From Rhodococcus koreensis (GTDB taxonomy: Bacteria > Actinomycetota > Actinomycetes > Mycobacteriales > Mycobacteriaceae), in NCBI RefSeq assembly GCF_900105905.1, contig NZ_FNSV01000005.1:3844001-3908000 (forward strand): a stretch of DNA of 64,000 bases, in the 5' to 3' direction. Every line of letters begins with the position of its first letter. Position 1 is the first letter of the stretch. The notes beneath the pieces are model-generated. The model was not told the DNA's origin. It did no database searches and was given only the letters and a program-made list of their open reading frames with translations. Positions 8,147-16,130 of this stretch are shown piece after piece. The translations under genes and the position numbers were made by a program.

Positions 8147-9319
8147 CAGCTTGACCGGCATCTCCTCGAGCCCGGACACGAAGTTGGCAGGACGACGCCG
8201 CAGCGGGGTGTCGTCGACGAGCATCATGTCGGGTAGCCGCGACAGCAGTTGCTCGAACATGATCTTCGCTTCGAGCCGGGCGAGTTGGTTGCCGAGGCAA
8301 AAGTGGGTGCCGAAGCCGAATGCGACGTGCGGGTTCGGGGACCGTCCGATGTCGAACACGTCGGGGTTGTGGAATACCGCCTCGTCGAAGTTGGCGGATT
8401 CGAACAGCAGCATCATCTTCTCGCCCTCGCGGAGGGCGGTTCCGAAGAAGTCGACGTCGCGGGTGACGGTGCGGCACATGTTCTTGATCGGCGACGACCA
8501 GCGCAGCATCTCCTCGACCGCCGTCGGGATGCCGTCGGGGTCGTTCACGAGACGCGCCTGCTGTTCGGGGTGGCGCAGCAGTTGTTCCATGCCGCCGCTG
8601 AGGACGTGCCGGGTGGTCTCGTCGCCGCCGATGAGGATCAGCAGGGTTTCGCCGACGATGTCCGCGTCGCTCAGCCGGTGCCCGTCGATCTCGCTGTGCA
8701 CGAGGATGCTGGTGAGGTCGTCCGTCGGGTTCTGCCGCCGTTCCTCGATGGTGCGGAGCGTGAATTCGTTGAACGCGAGGTAGGCGTTGGCCTGTGCCTG
8801 CAGTCCTTCCGGGGTGGCGTTGCTGCCGAGCGCATTCATCAGGTCGTCGGACCACTGCAGGAACAGGTCGCGTTCCTGGGGGCGCACGCCGAGCATGTCG
8901 CCGACGACGGCCATGGGCAGCGGCGCCGCCAGATCGCGCACGAAGTCCACTTCCTCCTTGTCGCACGCGGCGTCGATGAGGTGGTCGCAGATCTCGCGGA
9001 TCCGGCCGACCTTCGCCTCCACCTGTTTGCGGGTGAAGCCGGCGTTGACGAGTCGGCGATGCTGCAGGTGCTGGGGGTCGTCCATGTCGATCATCTGGGG
9101 CAGCGGGCCCACCCCGGGCCGGATTCCGCCCGCGTTCGAGAACAACTCCGGATCGCGTTCGGCGGCCAGGACGGCCTCGTACGACGCGGCGCCGAGAATG
9201 CCGCCTGTCCGGTACACCGGTTCGTGGGCGCGCATCCAGGCGTATGCCTGCCGGGGGTCGCCGAGTTCGCCCGAGTAGAACCGTCCGTCGATGAGATCGA
9301 ATTCCGGCCTGTCCGTCAT
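8144..9319 (-). CDS. cyp142: Cytochrome P450, CYP142-like (steroid C26/27 hydroxylase)
   Basis: A 391-residue soluble bacterial P450. The I-helix motif GGDETTRH is near residue 230, the ExxR segment near 270, and the heme-binding loop FGFGTHFCLGNQ places the cysteine ligand at 341. The segments LFSNAGGIRP, AAPLPMAVVGDMLGVRP and LFESANFDEAVF closely resemble remembered CYP142A1. CYP142 oxidises the terminal methyl of the cholesterol side chain, the entry step of side-chain beta-oxidation. The ATG at 9319 has AGGAG seven bases upstream and is preferred over an ATG six codons earlier. A KstR-like box lies about 50 bp upstream. Confidence 0.87.
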   Translation of the reverse strand: MTDRPEFDLIDGRFYSGELGDPRQAYAWMRAHEPVYRTGGILGAASYEAVLAAERDPELFSNAGGIRPGVGPLPQMIDMDDPQHLQHRRLVNAGFTRKQVEAKVGRIREICDHLIDAACDKEEVDFVRDLAAPLPMAVVGDMLGVRPQERDLFLQWSDDLMNALGSNATPEGLQAQANAYLAFNEFTLRTIEERRQNPTDDLTSILVHSEIDGHRLSDADIVGETLLILIGGDETTRHVLSGGMEQLLRHPEQQARLVNDPDGIPTAVEEMLRWSSPIKNMCRTVTRDVDFFGTALREGEKMMLLFESANFDEAVFHNPDVFDIGRSPNPHVAFGFGTHFCLGNQLARLEAKIMFEQLLSRLPDMMLVDDTPLRRRPANFVSGLEEMPVKL

Positions 9320-9364
9320 CGAGACGCTCCTCCGCATTGAATCCCGCCGTTCGTGCCCCGATAA

Positions 9365-9378
9365 TAGAACGTGTTCCT
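9365..9378. promoter_or_regulatory. KstR-like operator, cyp142 side
   Basis: TAGAACGTGTTCCT matches TnnAACnnGTTnnA except for the final A, and both half-sites AAC and GTT are present. KstR is the repressor of upper cholesterol catabolism in rhodococci and mycobacteria, and cyp142 belongs to its regulon there. Location between divergent starts supports a functional site. Confidence 0.6.
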
Positions 9379-9430
9379 ACTATGACGCAGAGGTATAGCG
9401 GCAGTTTTCACAGATCCACGGCTCGAGAAT

Positions 9431-9444
9431 TGACACGAGTTCTA
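9431..9444. promoter_or_regulatory. Second KstR-like half-conserved operator, SDR side
   Basis: Read on the minus strand the sequence is TAGAACTCGTGTCA, which fits TnnAACnnGTTnnA except for GTG in place of GTT. It lies 17 bases before the SDR start and 66 bases from the first box. It may be a second KstR site controlling the rightward pair. Confidence 0.4.
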
Positions 9445-9460
9445 TTACCTGGAGGTGTGC

Positions 9461-10312
9461 GTGGTTACCAACGACGGCAGCAGCGGGCTCGCGAAGACGT
9501 CCGTGCTCGTCACCGGCGGCGGCAGTGGCATCGGACTGGGCATCGCCACCGCACTGGCCGCCGAGGGCGTCCACGTCACGATCTGCGGTCGGAACGAGGA
9601 GAAGCTGGCACGCGCGGCGGAGCAGATCAGCGCCGACAACCCGACGGGGACGGTCGACGCGGTGACCGCCGACGTCACGAACGAGGACGACGTCGTCCGC
9701 GCGGTCACGAAGGCGTGCGAGCGCACCGGGCAACTCGACGGCGTCGTCACCTGCGCGGGCGGCAACGAGACGGTGGGGCCCGTGACCCAACTCGACGTCG
9801 ACGCCTGGCGCAGAACCGTCGATCTCAATGTCACCGGCACGATGCTGACGATCAAGCATTCCGCCCGGGCACTGGTCGCCGGGGGCGGCGGTTCCATCGT
9901 CACCATCTCCTCGATCGCGAGCAGCAACACCCACCGCTGGTTCGGCGCGTACGGCCCGTCGAAGGCGGGCGTCGACAACCTGACGCGACTCGCCGCCGAC
10001 GAACTCGGGGCCAGCAACGTCCGCGTCAACTGCATCCGCCCCGGACTCACCCGCACCGACCTCGTCGCGCTCATCACCGACGGCGGACCCGTCCTGGACG
10101 ACTACCTGGCCAACACCCCGATCTCGCGGGTCGGCGAGGTCACCGACATCGCCGCGCTCGCCAAGTTCCTCCTCGGCCCCGACTCCACCTGGATCACGGG
10201 TCAGATCATCAACGTCGACGGCGGGCAGATGCTGCGGCGCGGCCCCGACTTCGGGTCGATGTTCGAGCCCATGTTCGGCGCCGACGGCCTGCGCGGGGTG
10301 GTCGCGCCGTGA
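9461..10312 (+). CDS. Short-chain dehydrogenase/reductase (SDR)
   Basis: A 283-residue classical SDR. The NAD(P) motif TGGGSGIG is at residues 17-24, NAG is replaced by CAGG, and the catalytic YGPSK places Tyr164 and Lys168. GTG at 9461 is chosen because GGAGG ends five bases before it; another GTG six bases upstream overlaps the ribosome site. It is divergent from the CYP142-like gene across KstR-like boxes, so it may oxidise or reduce a sterol or a side-chain hydroxy-acyl-CoA. Substrate unproven. Confidence 0.83.
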   Translation: MVTNDGSSGLAKTSVLVTGGGSGIGLGIATALAAEGVHVTICGRNEEKLARAAEQISADNPTGTVDAVTADVTNEDDVVRAVTKACERTGQLDGVVTCAGGNETVGPVTQLDVDAWRRTVDLNVTGTMLTIKHSARALVAGGGGSIVTISSIASSNTHRWFGAYGPSKAGVDNLTRLAADELGASNVRVNCIRPGLTRTDLVALITDGGPVLDDYLANTPISRVGEVTDIAALAKFLLGPDSTWITGQIINVDGGQMLRRGPDFGSMFEPMFGADGLRGVVAP

Positions 10313-11037
10313 CGTCGCACCTGGTTCTGGGCAAGCAGGTCGACATGCCCGTGGAGATCCGGGCGGCATCGGCGTTCACGGCGATGTATTCGGTGCCGAC
10401 CGCCGCGGCCCAGTCGCTGATCGACTCCACCGGACTGGAGATCCTGCAGTTCCGGCCCGGGCGCGGCGTGTGCGTGCTGGTGTTCGTCGACTACGTGGAC
10501 GGCGACCTCGGCCCGTACAACGAATTCGGGGTGTCGTTCCTCGTCCGCGACCACCGGGCCGCCGGGACCTCGGTCCCGCAGGATCTGAAGGCGCTGACCC
10601 AGGGCCGGGCCGGGGCGCTGATCCACCACCTGCCGGTCGACGGCGACTTCACCCTGGCCGCCGGCCGCGGCATCTGGGGCTTCCCGAAGGTCCTCGCCCA
10701 TTTCGACGTCGACCATTCCGGCTCCGTCAAACGTGGGTCGGTGAGCCAGGGCGGTCGGCTGATCGCCCAATTGAGTGTCAAACAGGGCATTCCGGTGCCG
10801 GGTTCGGGCGCGAGTACGTCACTCGCCGCCTATTCGCACCTCGACGGACTCACCCGGTTCACCACCTGGGACATGAGCCCGACCGGCGTCCGCTCCCGGC
10901 CGGGAGGCGCGGAACTGAAACTGGGCAGCCACCCGATCGCCGACGAACTGCGGTCGCTGGGACTTCCGAAGCGGGCGCTCCTCACGTCGTCGATTCCCGA
11001 ACTGAAGATGACGTTCGGGGACGCGCAGCCCGCCTGA
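10309..11037 (+). CDS. Acetoacetate decarboxylase-like family protein
   Basis: A 242-residue protein that starts at a GTG overlapping the SDR stop (GTGA). Segments such as GPYNEFGVSFLV, a GRGIWGFPKVLA motif and a late PELKMTFG resemble the acetoacetate decarboxylase (ADC) beta-barrel family. A clear catalytic Schiff-base lysine is not evident; the lysine in GFPKVLA is a candidate. Coupling to the SDR and placement beside cyp142 suggest a role in steroid metabolism. I recall a similar unknown protein beside CYP142 in M. tuberculosis, which I could not verify here. Confidence 0.7.
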   Translation: MTSHLVLGKQVDMPVEIRAASAFTAMYSVPTAAAQSLIDSTGLEILQFRPGRGVCVLVFVDYVDGDLGPYNEFGVSFLVRDHRAAGTSVPQDLKALTQGRAGALIHHLPVDGDFTLAAGRGIWGFPKVLAHFDVDHSGSVKRGSVSQGGRLIAQLSVKQGIPVPGSGASTSLAAYSHLDGLTRFTTWDMSPTGVRSRPGGAELKLGSHPIADELRSLGLPKRALLTSSIPELKMTFGDAQPA

Positions 11038-11044
11038 CCCGCAG

Positions 11045-11084
11045 GTGAGTGGCAAAGTGTGCCCCGGCACGCTTTGTCACTCAC
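11045..11084. terminator. Hairpin terminator, repeat type B
   Basis: Arms of 19 bases (11045-11063 and 11066-11084) with two mismatched positions form a very tight hairpin, GTGAGTGGCAAAG facing CTTTGTCACTCAC. It starts 8 bp after the stop of the ADC-like gene. It shares the GTGAGTGG outer sequence with the type A hairpins, suggesting a common family of intergenic repeats. Confidence 0.7.
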
Positions 11085-11113
11085 GTGGGGTTGCCGCCGA
11101 AAGGACGACCGGT

Positions 11114-11689
11114 AGTGCAGATCACACGACGCAGCGTGCTCGTGGGCGCGGCCCTGACTCCGGCGAATTCCTGGTCGGCGTCGGCATTTCCGACGCCACC
11201 GGGCCGGTCGCCGACGTCGGGATGATGGGCTACTCCGGCAGCGACGTCCCGCGCGGCCCGGCACCTCGCGACCTGTCGCAGTTCCAGCCGTATTTCGGTC
11301 CCGGCATCGACCACGACGAGCGACCCGCCGGCCGCGCCTTCGGCGACACACTCACCCAGCCGGCCACGAAAACACAGTCGGGCCAACAGGTCACCGTCGA
11401 GTTCGTCACCGGACACCCGCGCGACAACCCGCGCCGTGGGGGAACGTTCTTCGAGATCCAGCGCCTGAGCGGAGACCACTGGCTCCGGCACGCCGACGAC
11501 GGCGACTGGTCGACCAAGTACCACTGGACACGCACCGAGCCCCACCGGTCGGTCGCGCGCATCACGTGGGACGTTCCGCCCGGAACGCCCGCAGGCCGAT
11601 ACCGAGTGCAGCACTACGGCGACAGCCGGAACGCGGCGGGAGCGGTCACCTCGTTCACCGGGACGTCTAACGACTTCGACGTCGAGTAG
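11114..11689 (+). pseudogene. Neutral ceramidase remnant, frameshifted and internally deleted
   Basis: A GTG after AAAGGA opens a signal-peptide-like start (QITRRSVLVGAAL). The frame then shifts, and FLVGVGISDATGPVADVG matches the mature N-terminus of bacterial neutral ceramidases. After about 25 residues the sequence jumps to what is normally the family C-terminus: DWSTKYHWTRTE, PPGTPAGRYRVQHYGD and FTGTSNDF. Full-length enzymes have about 650-700 residues, while only about 190 are encoded here, and the central zinc-binding catalytic region is missing. This is a dead gene made by one large internal deletion plus a frameshift. Confidence 0.82.
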
Positions 11690-11727
11690 CCGCCCCGACG
11701 ACCCCGGACGCCCGACTGTCCTGGACG

Positions 11728-12615
11728 CTAGGACAGGTCGAGCGCGGTCGCCACGTCGAGGAAGTGCCGGATCGCCGGGATCTGTTGCCGGTCGGCGCGA
11801 TACGCGACCGACACCGTCGATACCGCCTGCGCGTCGGAGAGTGCGACGTACCGCAGGTCCGGGAGGTGCAGGGCCCGGAGGCTGGCCGGAACGATGGTGA
11901 CGCCGGTGTTCGCCGCCACCAACCCGAGGAGGGTGGGAAACTGGACGGCCTCCTGCGCGGCCTCCAGCCGGAAGCCCGCGTGATGGCACAGGGCGGCGAT
12001 GTGGTCGTACAGTCGTGACACCTGGCCGCGCGGAAACGTGAGGAACCGTTCGTCGCGCAATTCCACGAGCCGCACCGACTCCCGGGCGGCGAAGGGGTGC
12101 GACGAGTGCATCGCCACCAGCAGAGGCTCGCGGGTCAGCGGCCGGACCACGATGCCGTCCGCGCGGTCGACTTCGCGGACCAGCCCGATGTCGAGGATGC
12201 CGTCCGTGATCGCCGACAGCTGGCGGTCGGTCGTCGACTCGGACAACTCCACCTGAACTCCGGGCCACTCCTTCTGCAGGGCGAGCATGGTCGCGGGGAC
12301 GATTCGCAGTGCCGCGGAACTGACGAAACCGATGCGGAGCAGCCCCACCTCCCCGTGGGCGACCTGTTCCACCGCGGCGAGCGCGTGATCGGCTTCCGCG
12401 AGGACACGCCTGCCCTCGTCCAGGAGTACCCGACCCGCGTCGGTGAGCTCGACGCGTCGCGTCGTCCGCTCGAACAGGGTGGTGCGCAGTTCTTTCTCGA
12501 ACTTGCTGATCTGCTGACTGAGCGCGGGCTGCGCGATGTGCAGGCGTTCCGCGGCGCGCCTGAAGTTCATCTCCTCGGCCACCGTGACGAAGTATCGAAG
12601 CTGCCGCAGTTCCAC
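11728..12615 (-). CDS. LysR-family transcriptional regulator
   Basis: A 295-residue LysR regulator. The N-terminal helix-turn-helix covers about residues 18-37 (RRAAERLHIAQPALSQQI), followed by the usual linker helix and a periplasmic-binding-like effector domain. It is divergent from the aldehyde dehydrogenase at 12726, and an inverted repeat with LysR-type features lies six bases before its start codon. It therefore most likely senses the substrate of the 12.7-20.8 kb cluster and controls both directions. The effector is unknown. Confidence 0.92.
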   Translation of the reverse strand: MELRQLRYFVTVAEEMNFRRAAERLHIAQPALSQQISKFEKELRTTLFERTTRRVELTDAGRVLLDEGRRVLAEADHALAAVEQVAHGEVGLLRIGFVSSAALRIVPATMLALQKEWPGVQVELSESTTDRQLSAITDGILDIGLVREVDRADGIVVRPLTREPLLVAMHSSHPFAARESVRLVELRDERFLTFPRGQVSRLYDHIAALCHHAGFRLEAAQEAVQFPTLLGLVAANTGVTIVPASLRALHLPDLRYVALSDAQAVSTVSVAYRADRQQIPAIRHFLDVATALDLS

Positions 12616-12620
12616 CCGAT

Positions 12621-12639
12621 TGATACTTGCAACTTATCA
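12621..12639. promoter_or_regulatory. LysR-type inverted repeat in the LysR/ALDH gap
   Basis: TGATA at 12621-12625 and TATCA at 12635-12639 form a perfect inverted repeat around CTTGCAACT. This fits the T-N11-A style of LysR sites. It abuts the LysR start codon, consistent with autoregulation. A TTGACA lies just downstream (12645-12650) facing the ALDH gene. Confidence 0.5.
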
Positions 12640-12725
12640 GTCGGTTGACAATAGGTACTTCTGCACGGTGGTCGCCGGGCCTAGCGTTGAGGGCACCGAA
12701 TTACCAGCCCTTCGAGGAGTCAGCA

Positions 12726-14207
12726 GTGGAGCACCATCTCACCGCACCAGACACGGACACCCGTCTCCGCCACCTGATCGGCGGCGAGTGGGTGGACGGC
12801 GACGGTCCGGTCGCAGCGACGACGAACCCGGCCGACGAGACGGTCGTCGCGGAATACCATCCGGCCGACAGCCGGCTCCTCGACGCGGCGGTGGCTGCCG
12901 CGGTGTCGGCACGCCGCGAGTGGGACGACCGCGGAATCATCGCACGCGGACTCGTCCTCCGCCGGGCGGCCGAGATCCTCGCCGAGCGTGCCGACGCGGT
13001 CGCGGAACTCATGACCCGGGAGCAGGGCAAGACGCTCCCCGAATCGCGGGCCGAGGTGGGAGCCACCGTCGAGACCCTGCACTACCACGCGGCGCAGGCG
13101 CGCAACGCCGACGGCGCCACGTTCCCCTCCTCGCATCCCGAGGAGGTGATCCGCACGGTCCGCCGACCGCTCGGCGTGGTCGCCGCGATCACCCCGTGGA
13201 ACTTCCCGCTGCAGATTCCGGCGTGGAAGCTCGCGCCGGCGCTGCTGTGGGGCAACACGGTGGTCTGGAAACCCGCCAGCGACACGGTCGCGGTCGCGGC
13301 AGTCTTCGCCGAAGTCCTTGCCGCAGCGGGTGTTCCGGCGGGTGTCCTCAACATGATCCTGGGCCCGGGGACGATCGGCGCCGAACTGGTGGCGCGGGAG
13401 GAGATCTCGGGAGTCACCTTCACCGGATCGGTTCCGGTGGGCAGGTCGATCCAGGCCGCCGCGGTGCCGCGCGGCGCGAAGGTGCAGATGGAACTCGGCG
13501 GGCACAACGCGGCAATCGTGCTCCCCGACGTCGATCCGAGGGAAGCAGCGGCGGTCCTGATCGCCGGGGCGATGGGTAGCAGTGGCCAGAAATGCACGGC
13601 GACGCGGAGGATCATCGCCGTCGGCGACGCTTATGACGACCTCGTGCCCGAACTCGTCGCACGGGTCGAGCAATTGGTCGTCGGCGACGGGCTTGCCCCG
13701 GAGTCGCAGATCGGCCCGCTCGTCTCCGCCCGCGCGGCAAAGGAAGTGACTGCCGCGATCGACCAGGCGCTGTCCGAGGGCGCGGAACTGCTGGGGTCTG
13801 CACCACTCCCCAAGTCGGGTGCGGCCTTCGTGGCCCCGACACTGCTCGCCGGCACGCCGGCGCTGACCATCAGCCGGGACGAGGTGTTCGGTCCGGTCAC
13901 CCTCGTCCTGCGTGCGCGCGACCTCGACGAGGCCATCGCCCTCGCGAACGCGACGTCGTTCGGTCTCACCGCCGCGGTTTTCACGTGCGACGAGCGGGCC
14001 GTCCGCCGCTGCATCCGGGACCTCGACGCCGGCCTGATCAAGGTCAACGCACCCAACACCGGGTCCGAACTGCACGCTCCCTTCGGCGGACTCAAGGATT
14101 CGTCGTTCCCCGCTCCCCGAGAGCAGAATGCGGCGACGAGCGCCGAGTTCTTCACCTGGAGCAAGATCGCTTACTCCCGCACCGGAACACCGAGGAGCGA
14201 GGCATGA
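12726..14207 (+). CDS. NAD(P)-dependent aldehyde dehydrogenase
   Basis: A 493-residue ALDH with the full set of family motifs: ITPWNFPLQIPAWK, FTGSVPVGRSI, the catalytic Glu256 in MELGGHN and the nucleophile Cys290 in GQKCTATRR, then EVFGPVTLV. GTG start after GAGGAG. The closest remembered type is the alpha-ketoglutaric semialdehyde dehydrogenase / KGSADH group, but the substrate is not certain. It begins a rightward operon that includes an unknown protein, a dipeptidase and RidA, so it probably oxidises a semialdehyde released in amine or amino-acid breakdown. Confidence 0.88.
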   Translation: MEHHLTAPDTDTRLRHLIGGEWVDGDGPVAATTNPADETVVAEYHPADSRLLDAAVAAAVSARREWDDRGIIARGLVLRRAAEILAERADAVAELMTREQGKTLPESRAEVGATVETLHYHAAQARNADGATFPSSHPEEVIRTVRRPLGVVAAITPWNFPLQIPAWKLAPALLWGNTVVWKPASDTVAVAAVFAEVLAAAGVPAGVLNMILGPGTIGAELVAREEISGVTFTGSVPVGRSIQAAAVPRGAKVQMELGGHNAAIVLPDVDPREAAAVLIAGAMGSSGQKCTATRRIIAVGDAYDDLVPELVARVEQLVVGDGLAPESQIGPLVSARAAKEVTAAIDQALSEGAELLGSAPLPKSGAAFVAPTLLAGTPALTISRDEVFGPVTLVLRARDLDEAIALANATSFGLTAAVFTCDERAVRRCIRDLDAGLIKVNAPNTGSELHAPFGGLKDSSFPAPREQNAATSAEFFTWSKIAYSRTGTPRSEA

Positions 14208-14277
14208 GACCGACCGAACTGCTGCGGCGGACGCAGACATCCGCCCGGTCACCCGAACAGGTCTGGACCCGGCCGAC

Positions 14278-15921
14278 ATGGGAGCCGCCCGCTACACCCG
14301 GCACAGCTTCGCGCGGTCCTTCCTCAGAACCGCGGCCGCCGAGAACTGGCGGGTCGAACGCGAGCGGTGGGACGTCGACGCCGACGGCCGCGGCGAGGTC
14401 GTCTACCGCGTCGGGATCGGCGCGCGGGAGGTGAGATTCGTCGTGTTCTCGACGACCCTCGCCGAGCGCGACCGAACTGACCGCGTCATCGCCAAGGCCT
14501 GGGACGTCACCGCAGCCCTGATCGAGGGGCCGCTCACCGAGAGTCGTTCGAGCGCACTGCGAATGCAGGTGCCGCGTCAGGAAGAAGGCCGGGCGGACGA
14601 CGGCACCCTCATCTGGACCCGGGCGAATCGCAGCGCACGGTTCTTCGACTACGTCGCCGATCGCCTGTCCGCGGGCGGTCAACCGGACATAAAGACGATG
14701 GGCGACGCCGCCTACATCCTGCGGAGCACCGCGTTCTACAGCAACGGGAAGTTCGGGCTGGCAGATTTCGATCGGCTCGGTGCCGACCATCCCCTGCGAC
14801 TGCCGTACCGGGCACACATGCTGACCGCCTGGTTGCTGCGTGAGTTCAGCTACGACCTGGTCGAGCACTGTGCCCGGGCCCGGAACCCGCGGGCGGCGCG
14901 GCTGTCCGGAGACTGGCGACGCTACCTCGGGCTCGGCAATGCGACCGGTCTCGGCATGGTGCCGTACGTCGTCAATCATCCGCAGGTGCTCGACGCCTGG
15001 TGCGCCACCCGCGAACTGCCTCTCGCGCATGCGCTGGCGCAGACGACCGCACCCGGCGGCCCGCGCATCCACCGCGCCCGTGACCTGCTCGACCGTGCCA
15101 CGCTCTACTTCGGCGAGCGAGCAGACATGTCGACCGCGCCCTTTGTCACCTGCGGCGAGCTTGCCTCCCAACTCGCCGTGCTCCGGGACCTGCTGTCCGA
15201 GTACATCGGGTCGGGGACCGTCGGCGGGACGCCGACCGACCACGCCTGGCGGGCGCTGCACGACCGGGCCGCGTCGATCGGCGCGGAGGCCCGCGGAGTG
15301 ATGGACTCCGTGATCGTCGAGGTCCATCCGGAACTCGACACCGAGGTCGATGAATTGCTGTGCTGCGATCAGCGGCTGGCCGTCGAACCGGCGCAGACCT
15401 GCGCCGAACTCCGCGCCGTCCTCCGGGACCGTTACGCGTGGGTGCAGCGGTTCGACTTCGACGATCCCGACGAGCAGGCCCATTTCTGGTTCTCGTCCGA
15501 GAACAACGAGGAGCCGCGCCGGGGACGCCGCGGTGTCGATCCGGGCGAGCACGTCGAGCATCCGATCGATGTCGCCCGATCCGTGACCGCCCTGGAACGC
15601 GATCTGGCGTCCGCCCGCGACGAGACCACGGTCGCCGCGTTTCTCGTCGAACATCCGCGGCACCGCGGCATCGTCGCCCGCGTGCAGACGCTCACCGGCG
15701 TCCCGTACGCGGAGGCCCACGACAACCTGCTCGCCCGGAACTTCCTGCCCCTGAATCTGCAGCGCTTCCAGCTGGCGATGTACGGGATGGACAACTACAT
15801 GCCGCAATCGACCGACTGGCTCCGGGTGACCCTCTACTCGGGAGCCCCACGGGCCGAAGACGTCGCCGCCGGGGTGGACGACGACTGGATCTTCACCCGC
15901 AAGCCGCGAAAGGACGCCTAG
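14278..15921 (+). CDS. Conserved protein of unknown function (probably 5'-frameshifted)
   Basis: I do not recognise the family. The frame gives a soluble protein of 547 residues, with no signal peptide or membrane segment, and an alpha-helical middle rich in Trp and Tyr. The stop overlaps the next gene's GTG (TAGTG). The ALDH stop overlaps an ATG at 14204 in a different frame; that frame reads as far as VWTRPTW at the same place where this frame begins MGAARYTRHS. One extra G in the GGG at 14280 would join them into a single gene starting at 14204. So the true start is probably 14204, with a one-base deletion or sequencing error near 14280. Confidence 0.65.
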   Translation: MGAARYTRHSFARSFLRTAAAENWRVERERWDVDADGRGEVVYRVGIGAREVRFVVFSTTLAERDRTDRVIAKAWDVTAALIEGPLTESRSSALRMQVPRQEEGRADDGTLIWTRANRSARFFDYVADRLSAGGQPDIKTMGDAAYILRSTAFYSNGKFGLADFDRLGADHPLRLPYRAHMLTAWLLREFSYDLVEHCARARNPRAARLSGDWRRYLGLGNATGLGMVPYVVNHPQVLDAWCATRELPLAHALAQTTAPGGPRIHRARDLLDRATLYFGERADMSTAPFVTCGELASQLAVLRDLLSEYIGSGTVGGTPTDHAWRALHDRAASIGAEARGVMDSVIVEVHPELDTEVDELLCCDQRLAVEPAQTCAELRAVLRDRYAWVQRFDFDDPDEQAHFWFSSENNEEPRRGRRGVDPGEHVEHPIDVARSVTALERDLASARDETTVAAFLVEHPRHRGIVARVQTLTGVPYAEAHDNLLARNFLPLNLQRFQLAMYGMDNYMPQSTDWLRVTLYSGAPRAEDVAAGVDDDWIFTRKPRKDA

Positions 15922-15977
15922 TGCACACGCTCACACACTCCGACCTGCTGGTGGTGGACGGACTCCAGTTGACCTCC

Positions 15978-16130
15978 TCTCGGCAGTGAACGACCGAGAT
16001 TCCCCTCGGAACTCACGTCCCGAGATTCCTGTTTCACCGACAGTCGCCGCCCCACACGTTATGTGCGAGGCGGTCTCACACCATCTCCGCAGGCTGCCAC
16101 CGCCAGTCCGACGGCCAAAATATTCCTCGC
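15978..16130 (-). ncRNA. Predicted TnpB guide RNA (omega/reRNA) from the element's right end
   Basis: In IS200/IS605 elements the RNA from the tnpB 3' end through the right end serves as TnpB scaffold, and the flanking DNA supplies the guide. Here that is the minus strand from about 16130 to 15978. The guide would begin at 15977 and read into the dipeptidase 5' end (GGAGGTCAACTGGAGTCCGT). The region contains repeated CCGAGATTCC blocks and a terminal hairpin. Limits are inferred from family knowledge. Confidence 0.4.
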
